A stretch of 60,000 nt of DNA from Owenia fusiformis (GCA_903813345.2 CAIIXF020000008.1:35242867-35302866), one strand, 5' to 3'. Numbered from the stretch's first letter, positions 12,501 through 27,500 are shown. A program made the numbers and translations. The notes: generated from the letters alone by a model not told the origin.

Positions 12501-15500
12501 TTAGCCTATACCCAGAGTTTTCTAAAAAAGATATTCCAAATTTTTTTTTTAAAAATTTCATTTAATTACGTACCATGAACGGTTTCTAAACATGGAAAAA
12601 TTGGAGAATTAGAAATTATATGTAAAATGTTCAGCTTGAAAAAAAAACTAATGGTGCAAAAACTTTTTTTCAATCCATTTCTTTCTGATGTATTCTGCTG
12701 AAATTTTCTCATCACATAATAAAATGTAACTAATAACGAAAGTGTAATTTATCTAGAACAGAAGTAAAGGAAGATGTGCGATTATTGGCATATATCCCTA
12801 TGGTCAAAATGAATCATTCTTAGGTGTAGCATGAAGAATAGAATGTTATATAATACTTTGGGCACACATAAGCTGAGATAGGGATCATTTTGTTCAGTAA
12901 GGTTGTATTGACTTACATGGGACTGTGCACCATTGACTTAACATGGGGTTATCATCAGATCCAAATAGAGGCCATTGGATTCCATTGATTATCACAGAAA
13001 TCCCAAAAATACACTATGACCTGAATCGATTGGAAACTTAATAATTTCACAATATGACACAAATGGTTCATCTCATTAAATGTGCAAATGTGAAGTTTGC
13101 AATTGATTCAGGTCATACTTTAAATTAAAAGATTGTAGATATTTTCATCATTTTTTCCCTACAAAATGGCCATAGAAAAATGCTCCAAAAACATATACAC
13201 TTATCAAATATCATAAAACTTTGCAAAACCAAAGATTATTATATTATATTTCATTATTTAGTATCATATTTGGATAAGATGTAGGGATGCGTAGGATGCA
13301 AATGGATTTTGATAGACACAAAAATACTTCCTGGTTTGGAATCTACACCTCTACACTTCATGATTGAATTATGAGCCTAATAAGTGGCCAATACATCAAT
13401 ATAATGCCGAATATAGGTCAACAAGAAACTAGTGTGCATATAAATGTAATAATAAAAGCAGTACACTAATTTTGAAAAATCAGATGAATTAATTTTTTTT
13501 CATGGGGAGATCATAATGGCAAGCGCTTTGGGATGGTTATGTTCTGCATAATAATAATTGCACCTAATAAATGTTATAAGATATTATTACCACCTTGCCG
13601 GGCCAGTTCTAGGGGTTTTAGTGCTAGTTTAGAAGGCATTCATTTTACTATATCGACCTGAGAAATGTGTGACGTCATAGTGGTGGTCCATATGGACCGG
13701 TCTAGAATATATTCTGGACCGGCAATTTTCCCCGGGAAATTATATATCGTTCAATGCGTAAGATTTTCTTGCTGTTTCAGTCCTGGTCGTTAACGGTGGT
13801 AATAATACTAATAACGTCATTTCTGTGAGCAATATAGTGAAATATTGGACCTTGGGCCTTCGGCCCTCGATCCAATATTTCACTATATTGCCCTTAGAAA
13901 TGACGTTATTGTACTAGTATTAGAATCAGCTCTACACCTAAAATGCACCTAATAAATGCTATTACAATTTTTTTCAATACTTTGTAAAGGGCATTGCGCT
14001 TTTTTCCAATATCAGCCATATAAATGTGATGGATCAAAAAAGAATATGACGCAAAACCATAGGACAACCTACCCACTGAAATCCATCATCTTCAAATTCC
14101 AAGTGTTTGAGTAGCTAAAACCTTGAGAATGAAGATGGAAATCCATATTACTTCTATATTTTACATTGTTTCTATTTATTGAAGCCATTATGGGCCATTT
14201 ACCATCAATGGATAATGACTTAATTGACCAAGTCAAAGTTAAGTAATGTCAAGTTAACTACACTGTATATAACCAATAGTGTACCAATAACAAACAGGCA
14301 TCATATGGAATACAGCAATGTCTTTAAATACAAGTTTTAGTAACAGTTTACAAGAAGCAAGCATCAGGCATAGTAATCCATATTGGGCTTGATGTTATGG
14401 CAAAGAATGCATAATGACAGAATAAGGCAATGCCTATTAATGCAACTATATGACTGTACCAATAGTATACTAGAAGCAGACATAGAATAAAGCAATCCAT
14501 AATGGACAAGGATTTTGTTGCAAATCTGTATTATAGACTTTGATTGTTACCTTGAGATTTAGAGCAAGATATATGAGGTAGATAAAGCCCTCTTTTATTG
14601 GAACAAAGTCAAACTATGGGAAGGTGTAAAGATCATTGAAACAAAAAGAGTGTGTACCATACTTTAAGTTGGTATATCCATACATGAGGCAGCAGGTATG
14701 AAGCGTATACTAAAAGATTTTTCAAGTAACACCACTGCCCATGGCTGGGGGAATATCCATCAAAGAACAACAACACTCAGTAAGGTGATATGGATTATCA
14801 TATGCCTGGGATGTACGGCCGTAGCTATATGGCAGGTCATCACCATAGTGATGCGATATGGCCTGTTTGAAACAAAGGACAGAATCAAGGTTGAGGTTGG
14901 AGAGATTGTTTTTCCATCTGTCACTGTGTGTCCTTTAATTCCAGTACCTCATGATGGGAACTTAAAGTTTGAGAGAGATATGAAAAAAGGCAACATCGAT
15001 GTTGAACCTTTTCTTAACTTTCGATTAGTTTTTCATAGTGAAACTTTTTACATCAATAGTAATGTTTCACATAATCTTCATTCAGAGAAATTAGAATTTT
15101 ACAATGTGTTTGCCGAACAGATATATTCAAACCAAGGATTTTTTGAAAATTTTAAATTCATGTCGGATTACACTCATCAACAGGGGAATTTCATACCTGT
15201 ATGTAGTTATCAAGGAAAGCCCTGTTTGCGATCAGATTTCCACACTTTGGATCATCCTGAATATAATTCATGCTTTACATTCAATGGAGCAAACAAAACT
15301 ATCAATAATCCTATTACAAAAATTACAGGCCCTAAAGGGGGGCTTAGTTTGGTATTGTATCTTGATGTGGGTCAACTTTCAATGATATACACTCCAAGTT
15401 ATCCAACCAGTGGGAGTCAAGGTGTACGAGTTGTTATACATGAAAAGGGAACACTTCCTGATCCAGAAAACGATGGATTTGATATTGAGCCTGGACACTC

Positions 15501-18500
15501 CATCAATGCAGCTTTGTCTGTCAATGAGCGACGTCTTATGAAACCACCCTGGGGGGAATGTAATGATCAGAATCCTGAACTTAAAGGTGGTTTTACATAT
15601 ACAAAAAAGCATTGTCAGCTGAGTTGTCTTCAGAAATTCTTCTACAGAACATGCGGATGTATCAAATCCTCATTACCGATCGATGAAGAAACAGTTTACA
15701 AAGAATATTGTCTGAAACTACATGCGAAAGAATGGGCAAAACTTACAACCGATCAGTATAACAAAACAACAATTGTGAGTGACATGGAAAATTTTCGTTG
15801 TCAAAATCGCGAATTCCTCTCCTCAGATGTCGAGGTACAAGATGGTTGTCAATGCTTGGAAAAGTGTTCATATCAAACCTATGATATGACACTTTCCCAG
15901 TCAGAATGGCCAATGAAGGGTGTAGAAATAGAATTTTACTGTCGCACGATCATGTCCATGGACAGTTATATCAACTCAAGCATATATGACAGATTTCATG
16001 ATATTTTCCCTGAATATTGTGATCATTCAAAAGATGAAGACTTACTCACAAAAATACAAAAAGAAACCTTGCGAGAAAACTTTATACGCTTAAATGTGTA
16101 TTTCAAAGATCTCGAGACTAAAATAACCAATCAGGTTGAAGATTTTACTATCAGCTCGATGATCTCAGAAATTGGAGGCAGTTTGGGATTCTTCGTTGGT
16201 ATGTCCATTATAACTATCGCAGAAATAATCCTACTGTGTTGGAATATCACATGTCTACTTGGAAAGAAGTTTGTTATCTCACCGTTTGAACAAAAAATCG
16301 GAAGTGACATGAAACATGCTTCAACAAATACAAGCTAAAAATATGTTTAGACCACTGAAACTTAAAACATATGTTTGACATCCTTTCCTCTGTAGATTGA
16401 TGCGAAATAAATACCCAGTAATGAGAGTTTTTAAGTGACCTTTTTCGATTAATTTAAACCCCTCATAGATATTTTTACCTCTCACAGTCACTTGACAGGA
16501 TGTTCAACATATGATTAACTTTGAATGATCTTAGTGTACTTGATCCATAGAAATACAAAGAATTTATGTGTTGGAGTTGATTTGTTAACGTTTCATTTTC
16601 ATTCATGTGTGATGAAAACATCTTTGCAAATTTTTCTTCACACTTATATATTAAGCATGAAGACAAAACTTCACCAGTTCACCATTATGAAACTTCAGAT
16701 TTAAATGTGTTCATAGCTTTGAAAGAGCTACTTACTCGACTATCTATTAGTAATGCATTAGTGTGTCTCACATTTATAGATTTTTAATTGTTATAAATGG
16801 ACATGAAATAATATGTAAATAAAAGTCTTTTGGTTTTATTAAAGTGAATATTTGTGAATGTCATTTATGTAATTTTCCCATTAGTTCAATTGTATATATA
16901 ACAGAAGGCATTCCACTTAAGTTTCTTTCCCCAATTCTGGCAAATGGGTTGATGGATTGATTTCAAATTTTTAGAATCTCTCCTTGCCATTGATCTTGAA
17001 GTAATTTGTTTTTTTGGCATTCTGGGTTTATTATTAGGTAACCATTTTGGTTTTTCCATCCTACAATCCTGTCTGTTCAGTCTTGTCAATACCTTTAGCA
17101 GCAAACTATTATTTGGAATGATTTCAAATTCTTTTTGGATGCTTCTTTGTATAAAAATCTTGTAAAAGTGAATGGATTATTTAAGTGAATTTTCCTTTAT
17201 GCTATATTTAATGCAACTTCCCCATTAGACTAAGTTCAATTATATATAACTGTGGGGAATCCCACATAATTGTCTACACATTCCCATACAATCGTTTTGA
17301 CAATTTCAAATTTTTAGGGATTAATTTTAAATATATCTCAATGATTTGTTTTTGGCATTCTGGGTAAATGATTAGTAGCCATTTTGGTTTTCAATCTTTA
17401 AATCCTGTCAGTTAAGTCTTGTTAATACCTATATAAGTGGCGAAACCATTAGATGGAATAGTTAATGGATAAGTTAAGTTTTGTCTACACATTTCCAGTT
17501 GAACTGTTTCACAGATTGATTTCACCTAGCAAGCTACTCTTTCCCATGGGACACTTTGAGATGAACCTGACCTAAAAAGGTTGACCTTAACATCAGGTCA
17601 CTGATTCATGAATCGCCATGGGTCACTGCAGCCACCAAGACCATTAAAACACAAAATTCCTAGATATTGACCTTTGACCTTGAGATGACTGACTCATAAA
17701 TGTTGACATTGACCTCAGGTCACCTAATTTTGGTTAGCCAATGGTCACAACAGCACCTCCTTGTTCAAACCCATCTGTGTTTATCAGATAGGAGACTCGT
17801 TCCTCCACTTCTTCTGGCCCTTCATCTTTTTAGCTCACATGGTGAGCTTTTGCAATCACTCACTTGTCCGTCTGTCTGTCCGTCTGTCTGTCCGTCTGTC
17901 TGTCTGTCCGTCAACAATAGTGGCACGTTTTAAAACCTCTGTCGATAAGATTCCTGTTTTAAGTTATTTCTGTTCAACATCAATACAGAAAACCCCCCTA
18001 TGACTCCTGGTTCAAAAGCTCGCCTCTTTTCAAAATGGCCTTCACTTTTGTCTCGCGAAATTCACTTTTAGCCCATTTCCTAGCTAACCTCTGTCGATAG
18101 GATTCCTGTTTTAAGTTATTTCTGTTCAACATCAATACAGAAAACCCCCCTATGACTCCTGGTTCAAAAGCTCGCCTATTTTCAAAATGGCCGTCACTTT
18201 TGTCTCGCGGAATTCACTTTTGGCTAATTTCCTAGCTTTACAAATAATTTCAGGTGTCCTACATTGTAAAAGTCCATGTCAATGTAAAGATTAGATATAT
18301 GAAATAATTTTGTTACAAAAAATCAGCGAAAAATTGTATCCATTTTTTTATTTTCAGCCATTTTAGTTAACATTGATTTGTCTATCTGACTCGCGAAATC
18401 CACTTTCTGTCAATAACAGTGGCACGTTTTAAAACCTCTGTCAATAGGATTCCTGTTTTAAGTTATTTCTGTTCAACATGAATTCAGAAAACTCCCCTAT

Positions 18501-21500
18501 GACTCCTGGTTCAAAAGCTCGCCTATTTTCAAAATGGCCGCCATTTTTGTCTCGCGAAATTCACTTTTGACCCATTTCCTAACTTTACAAATAATTTCAA
18601 GTGTCCTACATTGTAGAAATCCATTGCAAAGTAAAGAGTAGATGTATGAAATAATTTTGTTACGAAAAATCAGCGAAAAATTATATCCTTTACCCTAAAC
18701 CCTCTGTCGATAGGATTCCCATTTTAAGTTAATTTTGTTCAACATCAATACAAAAAACTCTCCTATGACTCTTGGTTCAAAAGCTCGCCTATTTTCAAAA
18801 TGGTTGCCATTCTTGTTTCGCGAAATTCACTTTTTGCCCATTTCCTAGCTTTACAAATAATTTCAGCTGTCCTGCATTGTAAAAAGCCATGTCACTGTAA
18901 AAGGTAGTTGTATGAAATAATTTTGTTACAAAAAATCGGCAAAATATTATATCCATTTTTTTATTTTCAGCCATTTTAGTTAACATTGATTTGTCCATCT
19001 GTCTCGCGAAATCCTCTTTTGGACCATTTGCTTAAAACCTCTGTCGATAGGATTCCAGTTTCAAGTTATTTTTGTTCAACATCAATACAAAAAGCTCCCC
19101 TATGACTCCTGGTTCAAAAGCTTGCCTGATTTCAAAATGGTCGCCATTTTTGTCTCGCGAAATTCAATTTTGGCCCATTTCCTAGCTTTACAAATAATTT
19201 CAGGTGTCTTGCTGTGCAAAAAGCCATGTCACTGTAAAGAGTAGTTGTATGAAATAATTTTGTTACAAGTTATTGGCAAAAAATTATATCCATTTGTTTT
19301 TCAGCCATTTTAATTGACTGAGAGACAGATGGCTTGAAATAATTTTGTAACAAAAAATCAGCAAAAAATGTGACCATGTGAGCCCAGTACCCATGGTACT
19401 AATTTTTTAGTATGGCTACTCCTCAGTTGTTACCAAAAGTCCACCACACCTTATGGTCTTCGAATCACTTTATTTCTCATTGTCCGTGTGACATTGCATG
19501 GCATGGCCATGGTCTCTCAGTGTCTAACATGTGCAAAGTAAAATTTGAAATCTAGGAAATGGTGTTTATTTCAGTTTAACATCAGTTCAACATCATCATT
19601 TTAAAACTATGATAACACTATTGAAGTTGATCGATCAAAACCTGTAGAGAATACTCATAAAACACCAGCAAACAATGAGAGATCGATTTCAATGGTAAAT
19701 GAGGCCTGTTTATAAAATTATCGAACATAAAGAATACTAGAGGTCATCTTTGGGAAATCTCCGCCTAGCTCTTAAACTCATTTGGTCAGTTTGTCATATT
19801 GAAACCAACTTTTAATCCATAAATCTTCGATATTTTCTATTACTTCTATTTATTGAGGCCATTCATGGATAAATGGATATTGACTTAAGAGATCAAGTCA
19901 AAATTTTAAGTAATGCAGAGTTATTAAAACATTCCTAACAGAATAACCTATTAAGCATATGATTTTCAACACACCATGTAATGTTTGCCTATTTATACTA
20001 CATAACCATAAGTAGACAAGAACCATGGGAACAAGACTAACAGGCATCATATGGAATACAGCAATGTCTTTAAATACAAGTTCCAGTAACAGTTTACAAG
20101 AAGCAAGCATCAGACATAGTAATCCATATTGGGCTTGATGTTATAGCAAAGAATGCATAATTACAGAATATAGCAATGCCTATATAAATGCAAGTCTATG
20201 ACTGTACCAATACCAGATTTTGACATGAGTGTGTACCATAATTTAAGCGGGTATGAATCGTATACTAAAAGATTTTTCAAGTAACATGTAAGAGACAGAG
20301 CCTAGTAGATAAAGCTCTCTTTTGTAGAAGAAATAACAAAATGAAAGTGATCATGGAAATATACAGACTGAAACTTACAATGTATATATATGGGCAGCAG
20401 ATATGAAGCGCACACTTAAAGATTTTTCAAGTAACACAACTGCCCACGGCTGGGGGAATATCCACCAAAGAACAACAACTTTTAGTAAGATAATATGGAT
20501 AATCATATGCTTGGGATGTACTGGCGTAGCTTTATGGCAGGTCATCACCATAGTGATGCGATATGGCCTGTTTGAAACAAAGGACAGAATCAAGGTTGAG
20601 GTTGGAGAGATTGTATTTCCATCTGTCACAGTATGTCCTTTAATTCCAATACCTCATGATGGGAACTTGAAGTTTGGGAGAGATATGAAAAATGGTGAGA
20701 TCGATGGTGAACCTTTTATTTACTTTGGATTAGTTTTACGTAGTGAAACTTTTTACATCAATAGTAATGTTTCACAAAATCTTCATTCAGAGAAGTTGGA
20801 ATTTTACAATGTGTTTGCCAAACAGATATATTCAAACCAAGGATATTTTGAAAATTTTAATTTCATGTCAGATTACACTCATCAACTAGGGAATTTCATA
20901 CCTGTATGTAGTTATCAAGGAAGACAATGTTTGCGATCAGATTTCCACATTTTGGATCATCCTGAATACTTTTCATGCTTTACATTCAATGGAGCAAACA
21001 AAACTATTGATAATCCTATTACAAAAATTACAGGCCCTAAAGGGGGGCTTAGTTTGGTATTGTATCTTGATGTGGGTCAACTTTCAATGATATACACTCC
21101 AAGTTATCCAACCAGTGGGAGTCAAGGTGTACGAGTTGTTATACATGAAAAGGGAACACTTCCTGATCCAGAAAACGATGGATTTGATATTGAGCCAGGA
21201 CACTCCATCAATGCAGCTTTGTCTGTCAATGAACGACGTCTCATGAAACCACCCTGGGGGGAATGTAATGATCAGAATCCTGAACTTTACAGTGGTTTTA
21301 CATATACAAAAAAGCATTGTCAGCTGAGTTGTCTTCAGAAATTCATCTACAGAACATGCGGATGTATCAAATCCTCATTACCGATCGATGAAGAAACAGT
21401 TTACAAAGAATATTGTCTGAAACTACATGCGAAAGAATGGGCAAAACTTACAACCAATCAGTATAACAAAACAACAATTGTGAGTGACATGGAAAATTTT

Positions 21501-24500
21501 CGTTGTCAAAATCGGGAATTCCTCTCCTCAGATGTCGAGGTACAAGATGGTTGTCAATGCTTGGAAAAGTGTTCATATCAAACCTATGATATGACACTTT
21601 CCCAGTCAGAATGGCCAATGAAGGGTATAGAAATAGAATTTTACTGCCGCACGATCATGTCCATGGACAGTTATATCAACTCAAGCATATATGACAGATT
21701 TCATGATATTTTCCCTGAATATTGTGATCATTCAAAAGATGAAGACTTACTCACAAAAATACAAAAAGAAACCTTGCGAGAAAACTTTATACGCTTAAAT
21801 GTGTATTTCAAAGATCTCGAGACTAAAATAACCAATCAGGTTGAAGATTTTACTATCAGCTCAATGATCTCAGAAATTGGAGGCAGTTTGGGATTCTTCG
21901 TTGGTATGTCCATCATAACTATCGCAGAAATAATCTTACTGTGTTGGAATATCACTAGTCTAATTGGAAAGAAGTTTTGTATCTCACCAACTGAACAAAA
22001 AATCGGAAGTGACGTAAAACATGCTTGGACAAATACAAGCTGAAAATTTGTTTAGACCACTCAAACTTAAACATATGTTTGACATCCCTTCCATTGTAGA
22101 TTGATGCAAATTCAGAAAATAAATACCCAGTAGTGAGAGTTTATAAGTGCCCTTTTGGATTAATTTAAACCCCTTATAGAGATTTTTTACCTCCCACAGC
22201 CACTTGACAGGATGTTTAACATATGATAAACTTTGAATGCAAAGGATTATGTGCGGGAGTTGATTTGTTAAAGTTTCATTCATGTGTGACGGAAAAATCT
22301 TTGTAAATTATTCTTCACACTATATATTAAGCATGAAGACAAAACTTCACCATTGGGAAACTTCAGATTTTATCATGGTGGCTCTCCAAAAATCATTTTA
22401 TACATTAAATGCCTTTATATCTTTGAAAGAGCTACTTACTAGACTATCTATTAGTAGTCTTATACCACATGCATTAGTGTGTCTCACATTTATAGATTTT
22501 TAATTGTTATAAATGGACATGAAATAATATGTAAATAAAAGTCTTTTGGTTTTATTAAAGTGAATATTTGTGAATGTTGTTTAGTGAAATTTCCCCATTA
22601 GTTCAATTGTATATATAACAGAAGGCATTCTACTTAATTTTCTCTACCCACTTCTGGCAAATGTGTTGATCGATTGATTTCAATTTTTTTACTCTTTCTT
22701 TGTCATAGATGTGGAAATGATTTGGATTTATGATTAGGTTAGATTTCCATCTTACAACCCTGTCTGTTAAGTCTTGTTAATCCCTTTTTTGGCAAACTAT
22801 CAAATGGAATGATTTCAAATTTTTATGGATGCTTCTTTGTATAAAAATCTCAAACTGATTTAACTTTATGCATTCAGGATAAACATTATATTAAGGCAAT
22901 CATTTTGGATCCATAAATCTTGTCTGTAAAGTTTTGACTCCACATTTCTAGGTGAATGGATTGACATATTGATTTCAACTAGCAATCTGCCGGTTCCCGT
23001 ATGTCACCTCATGGTTCAAATCCATCTGTGTTTTACAGTTAGGAGACTCCTTCTTACGCTGTTTTTATTGCTTCTGGCACATCATTTTTTGCATTTGGCT
23101 ACTGCTCAGTTGTTCTTGAAAAGTCCAACACAGGTCTTCAGGTCTTCTTATCAATTTTTTTGTAAAATCAGTCCAATGTCAGGGAGTTGGCACCAACACC
23201 CTTGTTTGCCGTCTCTCCAGCTATCACTTTTCTTTTACTGATATTGGGACTTTCCCCTGTGTCACTGTCACTCCTAGGGTTATTTTTGATAAACACAAGA
23301 TAGTGCCCTGCTACAATGTTACTGCCTGCCTTTAAACTCATTCAATCAGTTTGTCATGTTTTTACCAACTTTTGTCATGTTGTTACCAACTTTTACATCC
23401 CAAGACAATTTGTACGCCATTATTGCCAGACTTGTCAATAACTTTCAACAGATGTACATCATTACAGATTCAAAAACTCCCGCCAGTATGACAGGCATTG
23501 TTACGTAGTGATTGAATTAGATTGCCAGATTGCCAATTGAGTGTGACATTATTTTCATCCACTAACTTATATCAATATCTACAGTTTACAACACTCCCTT
23601 AGTAGATATTGATTTCAATGAGTGGATAAAATGAAAGTCGAAATCAAATGATATCCAATTCAAACACTGTTGCCATAACATGTGAGATTCAAGTTAAAAT
23701 CAATATGACTTTTTTATAATTAACATTACTTTTATTCATTTACCCCATTAAGCGGCATTTGCAGTTTGCACCATTAATGGATATTGACTGAATGTATAAA
23801 GCAAATGCAAGCACCAGTACAAGTAAAAAAATTACATGTATACAAGAATCAGGCAAAGGTCGTAGCAATTCATATTGTCTTTAAATGCAAGTATATAGCA
23901 GTACCAATAGAGGTGGACATCGAACACAGCAATCCATAATTTACTATTGTACCAAGATTTAAAGGCAGAGAAATCGTTGGGAATCTTTATTGAGGCTGAG
24001 ATCATTACCATATTAGAGACAGAGCCAAGTAAATAAAGCTCTCTTTTGTTGAAGAAACAACAAAATGAAAGGTAGTGATCATGGAAATATAAAGACTGAA
24101 AGTTTCATTATATATATGGGCAGCAGATATGAAGCGTACACTTAAAGATTTTTCAAGTAACACCACTGCCCATGGTTGGGGGAATATCCATCAAAGAACA
24201 ACAACACTTAGTAAGGTAATATGGATTATCATATGTCTGGGATGTACTGGCGTAGCTATATGGCAGGTCCTCACCATAGTGATGCGATATGGCCTGTTTG
24301 AAACGAAGGACAGAATCAAGGTTGAGGTCGGAGAGATTCTTTTTCCATCTGTCACTGTGTGTCCTTTAATTCCAATACCTCATGATGGGAACTTAAAATT
24401 TGAGAGAGAGGTAAATGAAGGCAAGATGGATGATAAACCTTTTGTTTCCTTAGGAAAGGTTTTACTAGGTAAAACTTCTTACATCAATAGTAATGTTTCA

Positions 24501-27500
24501 CAAAATCTTCATTCAGAGAAACTGGAATTTTACAATGTGTTTGCAGAACAGATATATTCAAACCAAGGATTTTTTGAAAATTTTAATTTCATGTCAGGTT
24601 ACACTCATCAACTTGGGAATTTCATACCTGTTTGTAGTTATCAAGGAAGACCATGTTTGCGATCGGATTTCCATGTTTCGGATCACCCTGAATATTATTC
24701 ATGCTTTACATTCAACGGAGCTAACAAAACAATTGCTAATCCTGTTACAAAAATCACAGGCCCTAAAGGGGGGGCTTAGTTTCATATTGTATCTTGATGT
24801 GAGTGAATCTTCAATGATATACACTCCAAGTTATCCAACCAGTGGGAGTCAAGGTGTACGAGTTGTTATACATGAAAAAGGAACACTTCCCGATCCAGAA
24901 AATGATGGATTTGATATTGAGCTTGGACATTCCATCAATGCAGCTTTGTCCGTCAATGAACGACGTCTTATGAAACCACCATGGGGTGAATGTACTGATC
25001 ATAATGCTAACCTTTTTGGCGGTTTTACATACACAAAAAAGCATTGTCAACTAAGTTGCCTTCAGAAATTCTTCTACAGAACATGCGGATGTATCAAATC
25101 CTCATTACCTATCAATGAAGAAACAGCTTATAAAGAATATTGTCTTAAACTAAATATAAAAGAATGGGCAAAACTTACAACCAATCAGTATAACAAAACA
25201 ACAATTATGAGTGACATGGAAAATTTTCGTTGTCAAAATCGCGAATTCCTCTCCTCAGATGTCGAGGCACAAGATGGTTGTCAATGCTTGGAAAAGTGTT
25301 CATATCAAACCTATGATATGACACTTTCCCAGTCAGAATGGCCAATGAAGGGTATAGAAATAGAATTTTACTGTCGCACGATCATGGCCATGGATAATTA
25401 CCTCAACTCAAGTATATATAAGAAATTTCATGCTATTTTCATTGAATACTGTCATTATTTAAAAGACAGAGACTTACTCCAAAAAATACATCGAGATGCA
25501 TTGCGAGAAAACTTTATACGCTTAAATGTGTATTTCAAAGACCTCGAGACTAAAATAACCAATCAGGTCGAAGATTTTTCAATCAGCTCGATGATCTCAG
25601 AAATCGGAGGCAGTTTGGGATTCTTCGTTGGCATGTCCATCATAACTATCGCAGAAATAATCTTACTGTGTTGGAATATCACACGTCTACTTGGAAAAAA
25701 GTTTGTTATTTCACCAACTGAACAAAAAAGTGGAAGTGATGTTAAACATGCCTGGACAAACACAAGCTAGGATATATTTAAGCCATTTTAACTTAAATAT
25801 ATGTTTAACATTCCCTCCCTTTGTACATCGTGCAAATATTCAGAAAACATATTCCCAGATATATACCTGTAAAGTTTCAAAGGACAATTGAAACTTTAAA
25901 TATGTGATCTAAGGTCATATTATAGTATAAATGTATAGTAGTAAAAGAAGTTCTTGAATTGAAAATAATGTGTATTTTAGTTTCATCTTTGTCTCAATTA
26001 ACAATTTTATGTGAAGGATTTATAAGTTATTATCTCAGTGATCGGGTTTGACTCAATAGCTTGCACCTACCAGTATACATAGCAGATACTTTTCATGTTT
26101 AAATACATTTAAATAATGCAGTTGCACCATTGGTAAATCTTATATCTGCAAATTTTATTTTAATGGTTCTCAAAAATGTTTTGTTTATCCAATGTCTTAA
26201 TGGCTTTTAACAGTCGGAGCTATTTAGTACACTTGCTAGTAGTGCATTAGCACACACATTAGTGTGTCTTACATTTATAGATATTTAATGATAGTTATAA
26301 ATGGACATAAAGTAATTTGTAAATAAATGTGTAATGGTCTTGAGTTGGTGAATATTTGTCCATTTATGTTGCTGTTGTTTGTGTAAAAGCAAATGCCATT
26401 AAAGTGAATTTTTTCTGATGCCATTTCTGATGCCATTTCTGATGCAATTTCCCCACTAGTTCAGTTATGTATACGGCAAAACCTGTATTATCAGAACATA
26501 CCTTTGATTGGTAAAAGTTGTCCAGATTGACAAGTGTTCACATCAACGTCTATATTAACATGGGAGTCAATGAGGGGGCAAAAGTGTTTGGGTCTGAGAG
26601 GTGTTCAGATATACAAGCTTTACTGTACAAGCATTAGCGATTAGTAAATGACCGCCCTCAAAGTCAGGTCTCGAGAGGTGTAAATAAAGCTCTAAAAGCC
26701 CTATTAAGTTCAGAATATATAACTGTTTTGTTCACCAAAGATGTATGTAAATATTTATCTGGAATAAATATTTTATTTATTTTACTAAATAACTTTTAAT
26801 GGAAATGGTTTAATTTATGTAACAAGGTTAGATGTGACAACTTTGATATTAAAGCTAAACCAGTTTGCTCAATTAAAGTAAAACTGAAAGAGTAATTTAA
26901 ACCTAAAGGAATCAATTTTATTTAATAATGGATGTATTTCATCCAATCAGTAATGTGGCATAACTGCTTCATTTTGGTACATGTGGTAGCTGCTTAATAA
27001 GCAATATTTTAATGTTTTGTGACATATTTTGGCCCCCATGTGACTTCACTGGTCCCCTCGTGGCCCATTTTGGTCCATCCAATCATGATGTCATAATTCA
27101 GAGATGTTTTTTCTTTGTTTATACAACACTCTTTTCTTAAACAATGGTTTTCATGAAAACTCTACATTGGGCTTTCAATACAGAAAACCACATTTTTGTA
27201 TCTGCAAGTTGATAAAACCTTTTTCAGTTGTGCTTTAAATGTATTGAATATTTGACAACAGGAGCTTTGTAGCAACTCTTAAAAATAGAAATACTTTTAG
27301 TCTATATCTAATTTTGATTCTAATATTTGTCCAATATTGTTGGGAATCATGGGTTCATTAGGGTCCCTCCTTTGTTGTCAAAATAATGTATTGGGTAGTC
27401 TAGAGTATTGAAGTAATGATGCACTGGTGTTAACTGTTAACAATGTACCACTAATATCAGGCCCGTAGCCAGGGGGGGGGTTCGCAGAGTTCGGGCGAAC

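Noticed and set aside
15379-15612. Antisense open frames in all three channel genes (also 21084-21317 and 24811-25050)
   Set aside because: They are conserved only because the sense genes are; codon pattern follows the sense strand.
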